64,000 nucleotides of DNA from Curtobacterium sp. MCBA15_009. Lineage in GTDB: Bacteria; Actinomycetota; Actinomycetes; Actinomycetales; Microbacteriaceae. The notes below the pieces were generated by a model. The model was not told where the DNA came from. It was given only the letters and a program-made list of their open reading frames with translations, and did not search any database. Below, one piece after another: positions 9,154 through 17,070 of this stretch. Each line of letters begins with the position of its first letter. Position 1 is the stretch's first letter. The DNA lies in NCBI RefSeq assembly GCF_001864895.1, contig NZ_MJGO01000041.1:176610-240609 (forward strand). Reading direction: 5' to 3'. A program made the translations under genes and the position numbers.

Positions 9154-9209
9154 GAGCGGGCGGAAGGTCGCAGTGGCGGGCCGTGGGCACCCGGGTCTTT
9201 CGCCCACTC
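9154..9209. repeat. 55-bp palindromic element, copy 3
   Basis: 56 bp long; starts GAGCGGGCGGAAGG and ends GGGTCTTTCGCCCACTC, in the same orientation as copies 1 and 2. Confidence 0.8.
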
Positions 9210-9341
9210 AGCCCAGGGCGCCCCCGCTCAGCCCAGCGCGCCCTGGCTCGGCCGGGTTGCGACCTGGGCCGCGGCGCCTAACGTCCGATGTCCATCCGGC
9301 ACCGGCACCGGCACCGGCACCGGCACCGTCACCTGCATCAC

Positions 9342-9396
9342 GAACGGGCGAAAGGCCTGGGTCGCCGAAGCGATCACCCGGGTCTTTCGCCCGCTC
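9342..9396. repeat. 55-bp palindromic element, copy 4
   Basis: Starts GAACGGGCGAAAGGCC and ends GGGTCTTTCGCCCGCTC. It is preceded by a short (ACCGGC)n run. Confidence 0.8.
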
Positions 9397-9468
9397 GGCA
9401 CACCGGACCCTCGCGCAGGACGAGCACGACCCACCCCCGGAACGCCCTCCCGGAACGCCGCCTGAGAA

Positions 9469-9555
9469 CCCGGAGACCCCCGAAGGCCCCGGAGACCCCC
9501 GAAGGCCCCGGAGACCCCCGAACCCCCGACCCCCGACCCCCGAAACCCCCGACGC
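9469..9555. repeat. 19-bp tandem repeat (CCCCGGAGACCCCCGAAGG)
   Basis: Two and a half near-perfect copies decay into a run of CCCCCGA units. The array ends at the stop codon of the minus-strand MFS gene. Confidence 0.8.
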
Positions 9556-9558
9556 CCC

Positions 9559-10800
9559 CTACGCCATCTCCCCGGCCGAGATCGCCTCGGCCTCGACCCG
9601 CTCGGGCTCCGGGCCGTCGTCCACCCGGCGCAGGACCTTCGTCGTGCAGACGACCACCACGAAGGCGACGGCGACGGACGCCCCCGCGAAGACGTAGGCG
9701 GCCGAGGGCGAGAACGCGTCGGCGAGCAGGGTCGCGACGGGCGGGGCGATGGCGCCGCCGATGAACCGGACGGCGGAGTACGCGCTCGAGGCGACCGAGC
9801 GGGGCAGGTCGGTGGCCTCCATGACGGACTCGGTCAGGACGGTGTTGAGGACACCGAGCACGAGCCCGCCGATGACCACGCAGACCACGAGGCCGACCTG
9901 CGAGCGCACGACCACGGCCGCGGCGAACAGGTCGAGTGCGAGCAGGGGCAGAGCGATCTTCAGCACGGTCGTCCTGCGCAGGCGGGCGGTGAGCATCGGG
10001 GCGACCCACACGGAGGTGACGGCGAGGCCGACGCCCCAGCCGAAGAACGTGAAGCCGATGCCGAGTGCGCCGAAGCCGAGCGGGAACGGCGTGTAGGCGA
10101 GGAGGACGAAGAAGCCGATGTTGTAGAAGAGGGCGGTGGCCGCGAGTGCTGCCAGCGCCGGCCGACCGAGTGCACGGAACGGGGCGGAGAGCTTGGTCGG
10201 CGTGGGCTTCTCGAGGCTGCCGGACTTGAGCAGGGCGACGACGGCGACGAACGCGACGGCCATCAGGGTGGTGACGCCGAAGAACGGGCCGCGCCAGCTG
10301 ACGGAGCCGAGCAGGCCGCCGACGAGCGGGCCGATCGCGATCCCGAGGCCGAGGGCGGCCTCGTACAGGATGATGGCCGACGCGGTGCCGCCGGAGGCCG
10401 CCCCGACGATCGTGGCGAGTGCGGTGGAGATGAAGAGGGCGTTGCCGAGGCCCCATCCGGCGCGGAAGTCGATGATGTTCCACACGCTGTTCGACGTGGC
10501 CGCGAGGACCGAGAACAGGACGATGAGCGCGAGCCCGATGAGCAGGGTGCGCTTCGCGCCGATGCGGCTGGAGACCCAGCTCGTGAAGAACATCGCGACG
10601 CCGGTGACGGCCAGGTAGCTCGTGAACAGGAGCTCGGTCTGTGCCGGGGTGGCGCGGAGCGACGACGCGATGGCGGGCAGGATCGGGTCGACGAGGCCGA
10701 TGCCCATGAAGGCGACGACGCAGGCGAAGGCGATCGCCCAGACCGCGGACGACTGCTTGAGGATGGAGCCGGACGAGCCGGCGGGTGCGTGGGCGTTCAC
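9559..10800 (-). CDS. MFS transporter (drug efflux type)
   Basis: The 413-residue protein is a twelve-segment MFS exporter. It starts from GTG 10800, which has a good AGGAG six to ten bases upstream and overlaps the MarR stop as GTGA. MGIGLVDPILPAIASSL in the first helix and SSRIGAKRTLLIG in the loop 2-3 region are typical of the DHA1 multidrug branch. The unit with a MarR regulator and operator upstream suggests an inducible efflux pump for a toxic small molecule. The substrate is unknown. Confidence 0.88.
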   Translation of the reverse strand: MNAHAPAGSSGSILKQSSAVWAIAFACVVAFMGIGLVDPILPAIASSLRATPAQTELLFTSYLAVTGVAMFFTSWVSSRIGAKRTLLIGLALIVLFSVLAATSNSVWNIIDFRAGWGLGNALFISTALATIVGAASGGTASAIILYEAALGLGIAIGPLVGGLLGSVSWRGPFFGVTTLMAVAFVAVVALLKSGSLEKPTPTKLSAPFRALGRPALAALAATALFYNIGFFVLLAYTPFPLGFGALGIGFTFFGWGVGLAVTSVWVAPMLTARLRRTTVLKIALPLLALDLFAAAVVVRSQVGLVVCVVIGGLVLGVLNTVLTESVMEATDLPRSVASSAYSAVRFIGGAIAPPVATLLADAFSPSAAYVFAGASVAVAFVVVVCTTKVLRRVDDGPEPERVEAEAISAGEMA

Positions 10801-11252
10801 GCTGTGGTCTCCTGTCTGGTGGACGTGGGGGTCGTCCTGGTGCGCTCGGCGATCAGGGCGGTGGCGTGGTGCAGGGCGTCCCAGTCCTCGTCGGAGAGGT
10901 CCGAGAAGACCGGTCCGACGGTGTCGGTCAGGGTCGCCCGCCACGCGGTGAGTCGGGCGCGGCCGTCGTCGGTGATGCCGATGCGCTGGCCGCGGGAGTC
11001 GTCGGGGTCGACGGCGCGGGTGACGAGGCCGTCGGCGAGCATGCCGGTGACGAGCCGCGTCATGGTGGGCTGGGCGACGCGGGACGCGGCGGCGAGTTCG
11101 CCGAGGCGCATCGGCTCGTCCAGCTCGAGGATGCCGAGGGTCCGCCACACGGCCGGCGAGGTCGTGTTGCCGGTGGACTGCACGGCGGTCCGGATCAGGC
11201 GGTTGACGGAGACGAGGAGCGTCTCGATCGTCTGCGCCCGTGTTTGTTCCAT
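10797..11252 (-). CDS. MarR-family transcriptional regulator
   Basis: The 151-residue winged-helix protein has a central ELAAASRVAQPTMTRLV recognition region followed by the wing DPDDSRGQRI, which is characteristic of MarR repressors. It starts at ATG 11252, next to a 13-bp palindrome at 11264-11276, so autoregulation is likely. It is followed with a 4-base overlap by the MFS exporter, the usual local-repressor and efflux-pump pairing. Confidence 0.92.
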   Translation of the reverse strand: MEQTRAQTIETLLVSVNRLIRTAVQSTGNTTSPAVWRTLGILELDEPMRLGELAAASRVAQPTMTRLVTGMLADGLVTRAVDPDDSRGQRIGITDDGRARLTAWRATLTDTVGPVFSDLSDEDWDALHHATALIAERTRTTPTSTRQETTA

Positions 11253-11263
11253 GTCCGAACTAT

Positions 11264-11276
11264 ATAGCAGTGCTAT
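11264..11276. promoter_or_regulatory. Probable MarR operator (ATAGCA-g-TGCTAT)
   Basis: This perfect 13-bp palindrome sits 11 bases upstream of the MarR start and about 38 bases upstream of the divergent gene at 11314. It lies in an AT-rich island that stands out from the surrounding sequence. Size and position fit a MarR dimer site that could control both directions. Confidence 0.75.
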
Positions 11277-11313
11277 GCATCCCGCAACAGGCGACGCCTG
11301 GTAGAAGGGACGC

Positions 11314-11604
11314 ATGAGCGACATCACCATCCACGAAGGCGACGAGTACACCGCGATCTTCCACGGCGGTCCCTTCGACGGCACGACCGACACCCGCACC
11401 GCGACGAGCGACGCGCTGGACGACGAGGTCACGGTGTTCGCCGACGTCGAGGGCCTGCAGACCGCCCTGACCTACCGCATGACGAAGTCCCGCCAGGTCG
11501 TCGACCAGATCTCGGCCGAGTTCGAGTACGTCCCGAGCGAGTCCGACCCCGTGGACGACCTGCAGGACCGCGGCGACCGCAGCGGCGGCTTCGACCGGGA
11601 GTAG
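11314..11604 (+). CDS. Conserved hypothetical protein
   Basis: The 96-residue acidic soluble protein has no recognised domain. An N-terminal beta-rich part (ITIHEGDEYTAIFHGGPFDG) is followed by an acidic tail rich in Asp, Ser and Gly. It is divergent from the MarR-MFS unit across the palindromic operator, so it may share that regulation. It is probably co-transcribed with the thioredoxin-like gene 30 bases downstream. Confidence 0.6.
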   Translation: MSDITIHEGDEYTAIFHGGPFDGTTDTRTATSDALDDEVTVFADVEGLQTALTYRMTKSRQVVDQISAEFEYVPSESDPVDDLQDRGDRSGGFDRE

Positions 11605-11633
11605 ATCCCCCACCTGCCGCGTTGCACGATCAC

Positions 11634-11894
11634 ATGCAGCTCGACCTCTGGACGTCCGCCTTCTGTGCGCCGTGCGCCGCCGCCCGCCGGGTGTCGGCCG
11701 AGGCTGCGGCGCTCGTCCCCGGGCTCACCGTGACCGAGCGCGACGTGGCGGCGCACCCCGACGACGCGGAGGGCCTCGGCATCCGGTCCACGCCCACGAT
11801 CATCGTGCGGCAGGACGACGGAGCCGAGGTCTTCCGGTCACCCGGCGTCCCCACCCGCGACCAACTCCTGCTCGCGGTCGCGAAGGCCGTCTGA
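11634..11894 (+). CDS. Small thioredoxin/glutaredoxin-fold protein
   Basis: The 86-residue product has a CAPC redox motif at 11-14 after a first beta strand (LDLWTSAF), and the cis-Pro segment GIRSTPTIIV, both hallmarks of the thioredoxin fold. A disulfide or thiol-transfer role in the cytoplasm is likely. The ATG at 11634 is chosen over a TTG at 11622 that would add four residues. Its last 57 bases overlap the convergent glycosyltransferase gene on the other strand. Confidence 0.8.
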   Translation: MQLDLWTSAFCAPCAAARRVSAEAAALVPGLTVTERDVAAHPDDAEGLGIRSTPTIIVRQDDGAEVFRSPGVPTRDQLLLAVAKAV

Positions 11895-13316
11895 CCCCGG
11901 GTCGGGACGACGCCCGCCCGCCACGCGTTGTGAGGTCGGCGCAGCGACCACCACCGGCTCCGGCGGGTGGACGACCGCCAGGACCCGTCGCGCCAGGCGC
12001 TTCGCCGCCCGGATCGGCGCGCCGATCACCAGCGCGACGGCCCCGAGGAGGCTCCGGTCGGCGCCGCCGAGCGCGTTCTTGCGCTCCCACGCCCGACGGA
12101 GCGCGCCACCCCGACTGCGCCGGGCAGCCGGCCGGTCGACCAGCATGCCGGCGTCGCGCTGCGCCATGAGTGCGCCGAGCCGATCGGCCCAGTCGTCGTC
12201 GGACGCCGGGTGGAAGTAGTTGTCCCGCATCCAGCTCGCCCGCACCCGACCGAACCGGCCGTCCACCAGGTCGACCGCGTCGCCCTCCAGGCCGCTCGCC
12301 ACGAAGACCTCGTTGATGAGGTGCCGTCCCGTCCCGAAGTCGGTCAGGGTGAGTGCGGGGACGCCACGTGCTGCTGCCTCGAGCACGGCCGTCGAGCTGA
12401 TCGTCACGAGCGCGACCGCCCGGTCGAGGTGCTCGCCCATCGGCCCGCCCGCCACGACGAGGTTCGCGGGCGCGTCGGCCGGCACGAGGTCGGCGTAGGG
12501 GTGCTCCTCGCGGTGCGTCTGCTGTTCCCCCGTGACGGCGCGGGTCTTGACGACGACACGCCACTCCGGGTGCCGTCGCGCCGTCTCGACGAGTCGGTCG
12601 ACGACGAGCGCCCGGTCCGCTCGTTCGAGGGGCACACTCGGCTGCGCCGCGAAGACGACGGAGTCGCGGACGCGGTCCGGGTCGGACAGCGCACCGGCGG
12701 CCCCCTGCGCGAAGGGCAGCGTCGCGAGCGCGAAGTGCGGTTCCACACCGCCGTCGACCGCCATCTCCTCGTAGGCCCGGACCTCGCGGTGGCTGTGCAG
12801 GACGAACAGGTCGGCACGCGCACGGAAGAAGACGCCCTTCCACTTCGCCGGGAACGAGATGCCCGGCAGCCCCGTCACGAGCACCGGTCGCCGCGGGATC
12901 CGTCGGTGCACCTCCTCGAGCACGAGTTCGGCCACCGGCCCGATCGTCGAGACGAGCACGGCGTCGGGCGGGTCGCGCCGTAGGTCCTCGACGATCGCGT
13001 CGACGCTCCGCGCCGCCGGGGGAGCCGTCCGCAGGTGCGCCAGCCGGGCGTCCAGCCCGCGGAACGCCGCGCGCAGTTGCGCCGTGCTCGCGGACCGCGG
13101 GGTGGCGACCGTCCAGACCTCCAGGTCCCAGTCCGGCGGTGCGGTGGCGAGCAGGTGCGCGCCCCACTTCGCGAACGAGTCGGTGTCGACCAGGCCGACC
13201 ACCCGTCGGGCGCGTGGTGCCGTGTCGGACGGGAGGCGCGCCTCCCGTCCGACGGTCGACGCACGACCGTCGGCGGCTGCGTCCAGGGCGCGCGCCTCGT
13301 CGACCCCGCCCGTCAC
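11838..13316 (-). CDS. Putative glycosyltransferase (DUF6716-like), third gene of nonulosonate operon
   Basis: The 492-residue soluble protein has a GT-B-like layout. The N-terminal Rossmann half contains VVGLVDTDSFAKWG and VLVTGLPGISFPAKW; the C-terminal half has STAVLEAAARGVPALTLTDFG, which resembles nucleotide-sugar binding regions of capsule transferases. The GTG start at 13316 overlaps the neuB stop (GTGA). Following neuA and neuB, it is a good candidate for the enzyme that transfers the CMP-activated sugar, or polymerises it, on a surface glycan. Residues 20-32 (TVGREARLPSDTA) are encoded by a perfect 30-bp palindrome. The family name is from memory and should be checked. Confidence 0.7.
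   Translation of the reverse strand: MTGGVDEARALDAAADGRASTVGREARLPSDTAPRARRVVGLVDTDSFAKWGAHLLATAPPDWDLEVWTVATPRSASTAQLRAAFRGLDARLAHLRTAPPAARSVDAIVEDLRRDPPDAVLVSTIGPVAELVLEEVHRRIPRRPVLVTGLPGISFPAKWKGVFFRARADLFVLHSHREVRAYEEMAVDGGVEPHFALATLPFAQGAAGALSDPDRVRDSVVFAAQPSVPLERADRALVVDRLVETARRHPEWRVVVKTRAVTGEQQTHREEHPYADLVPADAPANLVVAGGPMGEHLDRAVALVTISSTAVLEAAARGVPALTLTDFGTGRHLINEVFVASGLEGDAVDLVDGRFGRVRASWMRDNYFHPASDDDWADRLGALMAQRDAGMLVDRPAARRSRGGALRRAWERKNALGGADRSLLGAVALVIGAPIRAAKRLARRVLAVVHPPEPVVVAAPTSQRVAGGRRPDPGSDGLRDREQELVAGGDAG
13224..13253. repeat. Perfect 30-bp palindrome of the GGACGGGAGGCGCG family
   Basis: Two 15-base arms meet without a loop. The arm contains TCGGACGGGAGGCG. It lies in frame within the N-terminal linker of the glycosyltransferase gene. 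Confidence 0.85.
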
Positions 13317-14185
13317 GCGCCGACGCGGCGCAGCTTCGCGAGGGGCGCCTGCTCGCCGGGGAAGATGCGCTTGACGCCGTCGCCGAGGGCGGTCTCGATG
13401 ATGCGGACGTCGCGCGCGAGCGTCTGCAGGCCGTGCGGCTCGAGCGATGCCGCGTGGTCGGAGCCCCACATCGTGCGGTCGAGCGTGATGTGCCGTTCCA
13501 CGGCCGTGGCGCCGAGTGCGACCGCGGCGATCGAGATCTGCAGGCCGGGCTCGTGGCCGGAGTAGCCGACCGGCACGCCGGCGTACCGGTTCGCGAGGGT
13601 GTCGATCATGCGGAGGTTCGCCTCCTCCGCCGGCAGCGGGTACGTCGACGTCGCGTGCATGAGGACGAGGCGGTCGGTGCCGAGCGTCTCGACGGCGGCG
13701 TCGATCTGCTCGAGCGTGGACATGCCGGTCGACAGGATGACGGGCTTGCCGGTCGCGGCGACGGCGGCGAGCATGCCGAGGTCGGTCACCGACGCCGAGG
13801 CGATCTTGTACGCGACGACGTTGAGGTCCTCGAGGAAGTCGACCGAGGGCTCGTCCCACGGGGACGCGAACCAGTCGAGACCGCGGAGCGTCGCGTGGTC
13901 GCCGATCTCGATGTACTGGTCGCGGTCGAACTCGACGCGGTAGCGGTACTCCAGGTAGGTCATGTCGCCCCACGGGGTGCTGCGCGGCGTGTTCTTCATG
14001 TGCTCGGGCGTCGAGATCTCCGGCGTGCGCTTCTGGAACTTCACGGCCTGCAGCCCGGCGTCCGCCGCGACGTCGATGAGCTGCTTCGCGATCTCGACGC
14101 TCCCGTTGTGGTTCAGGCCGATCTCGCCGATGAGGTACGCGGGGTGGCCCGCGCCGATCGTGGACGTACCGATGGTGACGGTCAT
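13313..14185 (-). CDS. neuB: N-acetylneuraminate synthase family protein
   Basis: The 290-residue TIM-barrel enzyme condenses phosphoenolpyruvate with a hexosamine-derived sugar to form a nine-carbon nonulosonic acid. Family marks include IGEIGLNHNGS, LQAVKFQKRTP, IASASVTDL, STGMSTLEQID and VGYSGHEPG. It is shorter than standard NeuB (about 340-350 residues): the C-terminal SAF/antifreeze-like domain is missing, the protein ending soon after the barrel with FPGEQAPLAKLRRVGA. Start and stop overlap neighbours by 4 bases each, so the three genes form one operon. The exact product (sialic, legionaminic or other) cannot be read from the sequence. Confidence 0.88.
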   Translation of the reverse strand: MTVTIGTSTIGAGHPAYLIGEIGLNHNGSVEIAKQLIDVAADAGLQAVKFQKRTPEISTPEHMKNTPRSTPWGDMTYLEYRYRVEFDRDQYIEIGDHATLRGLDWFASPWDEPSVDFLEDLNVVAYKIASASVTDLGMLAAVAATGKPVILSTGMSTLEQIDAAVETLGTDRLVLMHATSTYPLPAEEANLRMIDTLANRYAGVPVGYSGHEPGLQISIAAVALGATAVERHITLDRTMWGSDHAASLEPHGLQTLARDVRIIETALGDGVKRIFPGEQAPLAKLRRVGA

Positions 14186-14958
14186 GGTGCTCCGTTCGGT
14201 GCGGGCACGGCCCGCGTCGGGGATGGGGTCGAGGGGGTGGCCCCGACCGGTCGGGTGCTTCTCGACGAGGGGAGCGCGCCGGCGATCGCCTCCGCGACGG
14301 CCAGGTCGGACGGTTCGTCGACGTCGATCGCGGTGGCCGCGTCCACCACGTGCAGTTCCACGCGCCCGTGGAACCGGTGCCGGTGCTGCCGGAAGCCGGC
14401 GGTCCGCAGGACGGTGAAGGAGCCGGTCTCGCGGTACTCGGGCTCGCGGTCCTGGCGTCGGGGCCGGGTGGCGGCGTCGTGGTTGACGGCCACGGCGGAC
14501 CCGTCCGGCGCGGTCCGCCACAGGAACGCGTGCGACGGGGCGGCCGCGAGGACCACGTCCGCGTGGCCCTGCACGACCCGGTCGATCGCAGCGTCGAGGT
14601 CGGCGGGTTCGATGAACGGCGAGGTCGCCTGCAGGAACACCAGGACCTCGGGGTCCGGCGCTCCCGTCGCGGCGAGCTCGTCGAGCACGTGCAGGAGCGC
14701 GGACTCCGACGAGGCCTCGTCCCCGGCCAGCTCGTCGGGGCGGCGGACGACGAGGGCCCCGGCCGCGCGGGCCTCGGCGGCGATGTCGTCCCCGTCGGTC
14801 GTCACGACGACGGCGTCGACCCGCTCCGCACCCAGGGCGGACTCGACCGCGCGCCGGACGAGCGAACGGCCGGCGACGGGACGGAGGTTCTTGCCCGGGA
14901 CGCCCTTCGAACCGGCGCGGGCGGGCACCACGGCGAGGACGGAACCGGTGGAGCGCAT
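14182..14958 (-). CDS. neuA: Acylneuraminate cytidylyltransferase (CMP-nonulosonate synthetase)
   Basis: The 258-residue nucleotidyltransferase begins with VVPARAGSKGVPGKNLRPV at residues 10-28, the signature of CMP-NeuAc and CMP-KDO synthetases. It activates the NeuB product with CTP for transfer. LQATSPF and the DVDEPSDLAVAE C-terminal segment also match. The tail from about residue 235 is a disordered Pro/Ser/Thr stretch. It overlaps neuB by ATGA and is the first gene of the operon, whose promoter should lie in 14960-15060. Confidence 0.9.
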   Translation of the reverse strand: MRSTGSVLAVVPARAGSKGVPGKNLRPVAGRSLVRRAVESALGAERVDAVVVTTDGDDIAAEARAAGALVVRRPDELAGDEASSESALLHVLDELAATGAPDPEVLVFLQATSPFIEPADLDAAIDRVVQGHADVVLAAAPSHAFLWRTAPDGSAVAVNHDAATRPRRQDREPEYRETGSFTVLRTAGFRQHRHRFHGRVELHVVDAATAIDVDEPSDLAVAEAIAGALPSSRSTRPVGATPSTPSPTRAVPAPNGAP

Positions 14959-15069
14959 GCCCCGGACGCTACGAACCGAGGGTGTCCCGGAAGCGAACGG
15001 CGGGCAGACGCGGACCGAACCGTTCCGGAAGCGTGCGGCGCCGGGTCGCCGCTAGAATCGACGTCGCTC

Positions 15070-15142
15070 GCCTCCGTAGCTCAGTGGATAGAGCAGGTGG
15101 TTTCTACCCACCGTGCCGCGGGTTCGATTCCTGCCGGGGGCA
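15070..15142 (+). tRNA. tRNA-Arg (TCT)
   Basis: The acceptor GCCTCCG pairs with CGGGGGC, the D stem is GCTC/GAGC, the anticodon stem is GGTGG/CCACC with loop TTTCTAC, and the T arm is GCGGG-TTCGATT-CCTGC. The discriminator is A. CCA is not encoded. It lies between the divergent neuA promoter region and a strong terminator. Confidence 0.96.
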
Positions 15143-15151
15143 CCGACGCGA

Positions 15152-15183
15152 ACGGGCCGCCATCCTTCCGGATGGCGGCCCGT
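15152..15183. terminator. Strong hairpin after tRNA-Arg
   Basis: A 14-bp perfect stem with loop TTCC (arms 15152-15165 and 15170-15183) begins nine bases past the tRNA and lies before the convergent gene at 15219. It may serve both directions. Confidence 0.85.
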
Positions 15184-15218
15184 TCCTCGTCCGGGTGTCG
15201 ACCCGGGCGCGGGTGGTG

Positions 15219-16529
15219 CTACTCGTCGTCGGCGGCCCGGCGGCGGAGCTCCGCGGCGCTGATCGGCTGCGTGTGGGTGGCCTCGGAGGTCTCGTCGGCG
15301 TCGGTCGGCTCGGCCGGTGCCTGCGACAGGCGGGTGGGGATCGACGTGGTGTTCGTCGTCCCCGCGGCGTCGAGCCGGGGTGCGCGGGCGGGGACGTCGT
15401 TCGCGGGGGTGCGGTTGACGTGCGACTCGGCGGCGGTCGGGGTCACGGCCGATCCGCCGAACACCTGCGTGGTGGCGCGGTCGTCCACGACCTCGGTGTC
15501 GTCGGTGTCGCGGGACGTACCCGAGGCGCCGGCCGGGCCGGTGCTGCCCGGGGTGGTCCGTGCGGGCTGGGCCGGGGTGCCGAGCGTCGGTCGCACGGGC
15601 GGCGTCGGCGCGGACGACGGGTCGTCGCCGTAGACCCGCGTCGTGTTCTGCCCGAAGGAGCGGGTGGCGTCGGCGTCGGAACCGCCACGGTTGACCGAGA
15701 ACGCCGGGGTGGACGGGCCCTGGGCCGGGGTCTGGGACTGCGGGGCCTGCGGGGCCTGCGGGGCGGACGCCGGGGAGCCGTGCGTGCCGGCGCCACCGAG
15801 CGTGCCGGCGCTCCCTGCCGTGCCGGTACCGCTCGGCGTGCCGGTGCCGGTGCCGGTGCCGGTGGGGGCCGCTGCGGGCGTGGGCGTCGCCGCCGGGCGC
15901 AGGGAGGTCGTGGTCGGGGTGGGCCGCTCGGCCGGGGACGCCGGAGCGGGCGTCGCCGCCTGTGCGCGGGACTGCTCCACCTGGTCGGCGTTCCAGTCCT
16001 GCTGGCGCTTGATCAGTTCGGCGTCGGGGTCGGGGGAGTCGAACTTCCAGCGCTCGAGGTCGGCCTTGAAGAGCTTGCGGGCGCGGGACGGACGTGCCTG
16101 CCAGTCGAGCAGACGGTCGCGGAACTCGGCCAGCGACTGCTCAGCCTGGAAGCTGAACGTCGACGAGTTCTTCTTGATGTCCGCGATCTCGTGCTGGGTC
16201 CAGTTGGCGGCCAGCGGTGCACCGGGGACCGGGAGCAGACGCAGACGGATGTCGGCGTCCTCGGCGAGGTGGTCGGCGTAGCGGCGCTCGTCGTGTCCGA
16301 GCGCACCCCAGGCGGCCGCCTTGCGGGCCGCCGAGACGATCGCGGTGACCGCGGCGTTCTTCGCCTCGCGCTCCTGCAGGGCGACGACGCGCTTGGTCGC
16401 TCCGCGTCCGATCAGCGCGGCGATCACACCCGCCACGACGATGGCGACGAAGGGGATGACGGCGCCCGAGAGCACACGCCAGCCGTCGTCCGATGCGGTC
16501 CAGTCGCTCAGGTCGTTCCACCAGTCCAT
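15219..16529 (-). CDS. Membrane-anchored protein with long disordered tail
   Basis: The 436-residue protein has one N-terminal transmembrane segment at about residues 20-43 (GAVIPFVAIVVAGVIAALIG), a helical cytoplasmic domain to about 190 that includes EREAKNAAVTAIVSAARKAA, and a 240-residue tail of Pro, Thr, Ala and Gly. The tail includes a GTGTGTGT run and repeated short motifs TRSFG, TRVYG and TQVFG, ending with TQPISAAELRRRA. These Thr-centred motifs resemble phospho-acceptor/FHA-ligand sites of actinobacterial Ser/Thr kinases, but that is only an analogy. No enzymatic domain is seen. Confidence 0.7.
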   Translation of the reverse strand: MDWWNDLSDWTASDDGWRVLSGAVIPFVAIVVAGVIAALIGRGATKRVVALQEREAKNAAVTAIVSAARKAAAWGALGHDERRYADHLAEDADIRLRLLPVPGAPLAANWTQHEIADIKKNSSTFSFQAEQSLAEFRDRLLDWQARPSRARKLFKADLERWKFDSPDPDAELIKRQQDWNADQVEQSRAQAATPAPASPAERPTPTTTSLRPAATPTPAAAPTGTGTGTGTPSGTGTAGSAGTLGGAGTHGSPASAPQAPQAPQSQTPAQGPSTPAFSVNRGGSDADATRSFGQNTTRVYGDDPSSAPTPPVRPTLGTPAQPARTTPGSTGPAGASGTSRDTDDTEVVDDRATTQVFGGSAVTPTAAESHVNRTPANDVPARAPRLDAAGTTNTTSIPTRLSQAPAEPTDADETSEATHTQPISAAELRRRAADDE

Positions 16530-16618
16530 GCGCGCACCATACCCACGAAACGATCAGGCGCCGGGGAGGCCGGTCGGTGATCCGCCCATCCGGTCCGACA
16601 CGATTCCAATGTGGAACA

Positions 16619-16885
16619 TCATGACCAGCGGAGGGTGTCGACGGCGTCGTCGGCCGACCAGACGTTCGGCAGCTCGACGAAGCGACGCTCGGTCGCGACG
16701 TAGCGCCGGGCGCGGTACGCCGTGTCGCCCGCGACGTCGATCCGGTCGACGTACCCGACGATCTCGCCGTTCGCGCGGGTGACCCGGCTCAGGTCGTCGC
16801 GGACGTCGAGGACCCGGTAGTCACCGTGCGAGCGGGCGAGCGGGACACTGCGGATCCGCAGGACGGGTTCGTGTGTGGTCTGCAT
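16619..16885 (-). CDS. Conserved hypothetical protein
   Basis: The 88-residue product reads as one small beta-rich domain (YRVLDVRDDLSRVTRANGEIVGYVDRI ... ARRYVATERRFVEL, shortened). It has no known catalytic motif. It stands alone between two divergent or convergent units. The regular alternation of hydrophobic and charged residues argues that it is a genuine protein. Confidence 0.6.
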   Translation of the reverse strand: MQTTHEPVLRIRSVPLARSHGDYRVLDVRDDLSRVTRANGEIVGYVDRIDVAGDTAYRARRYVATERRFVELPNVWSADDAVDTLRWS

Positions 16886-17070
16886 CGCTGCTCTCGGGTC
16901 GGTGTGGTCGATGACGGTGTGTCCGTCGGTGTGCAGCTGACGCTACGGGCGACCACCGACACGCCGACGCCTCCGGCGCGATCTGGGGAGGAGGGCGCCG
17001 AGCGCGCGCGGTGTGGAGGACCTGCACCCCGCGCCCTCGCCGTCGCAGCACGCCGGAGTACGGTGGCGAC

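Larger units (their letters stand above)
8575..9558. other. Gene-free, repeat-rich interval
   Basis: This is 984 bases between orn and the MFS gene. The only long frames are Arg/Pro/Ala-rich with no family resemblance. It holds four 55-bp palindromic elements, a (CCGGCA)n run at about 9300-9330, and a 19-bp tandem array at 9469-9555. A promoter for orn is expected near 8600-8650 but is not obvious. Confidence 0.7.

Noticed and set aside
8812..9396. CRISPR array
   Set aside because: Repeats are palindromic 55-mers 157-188 bp apart with no uniform spacers and no cas genes.
8812..9396. Insertion sequence remnant
   Set aside because: No transposase fragment or target-site duplication is visible around any copy.
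8645..9697. 350-codon plus-strand open frame across the repeat-rich gap
   Set aside because: Arg/Pro/Ala-rich composition, no domain, spans four palindromic elements and runs into the opposite-strand MFS gene. High GC makes such frames common.
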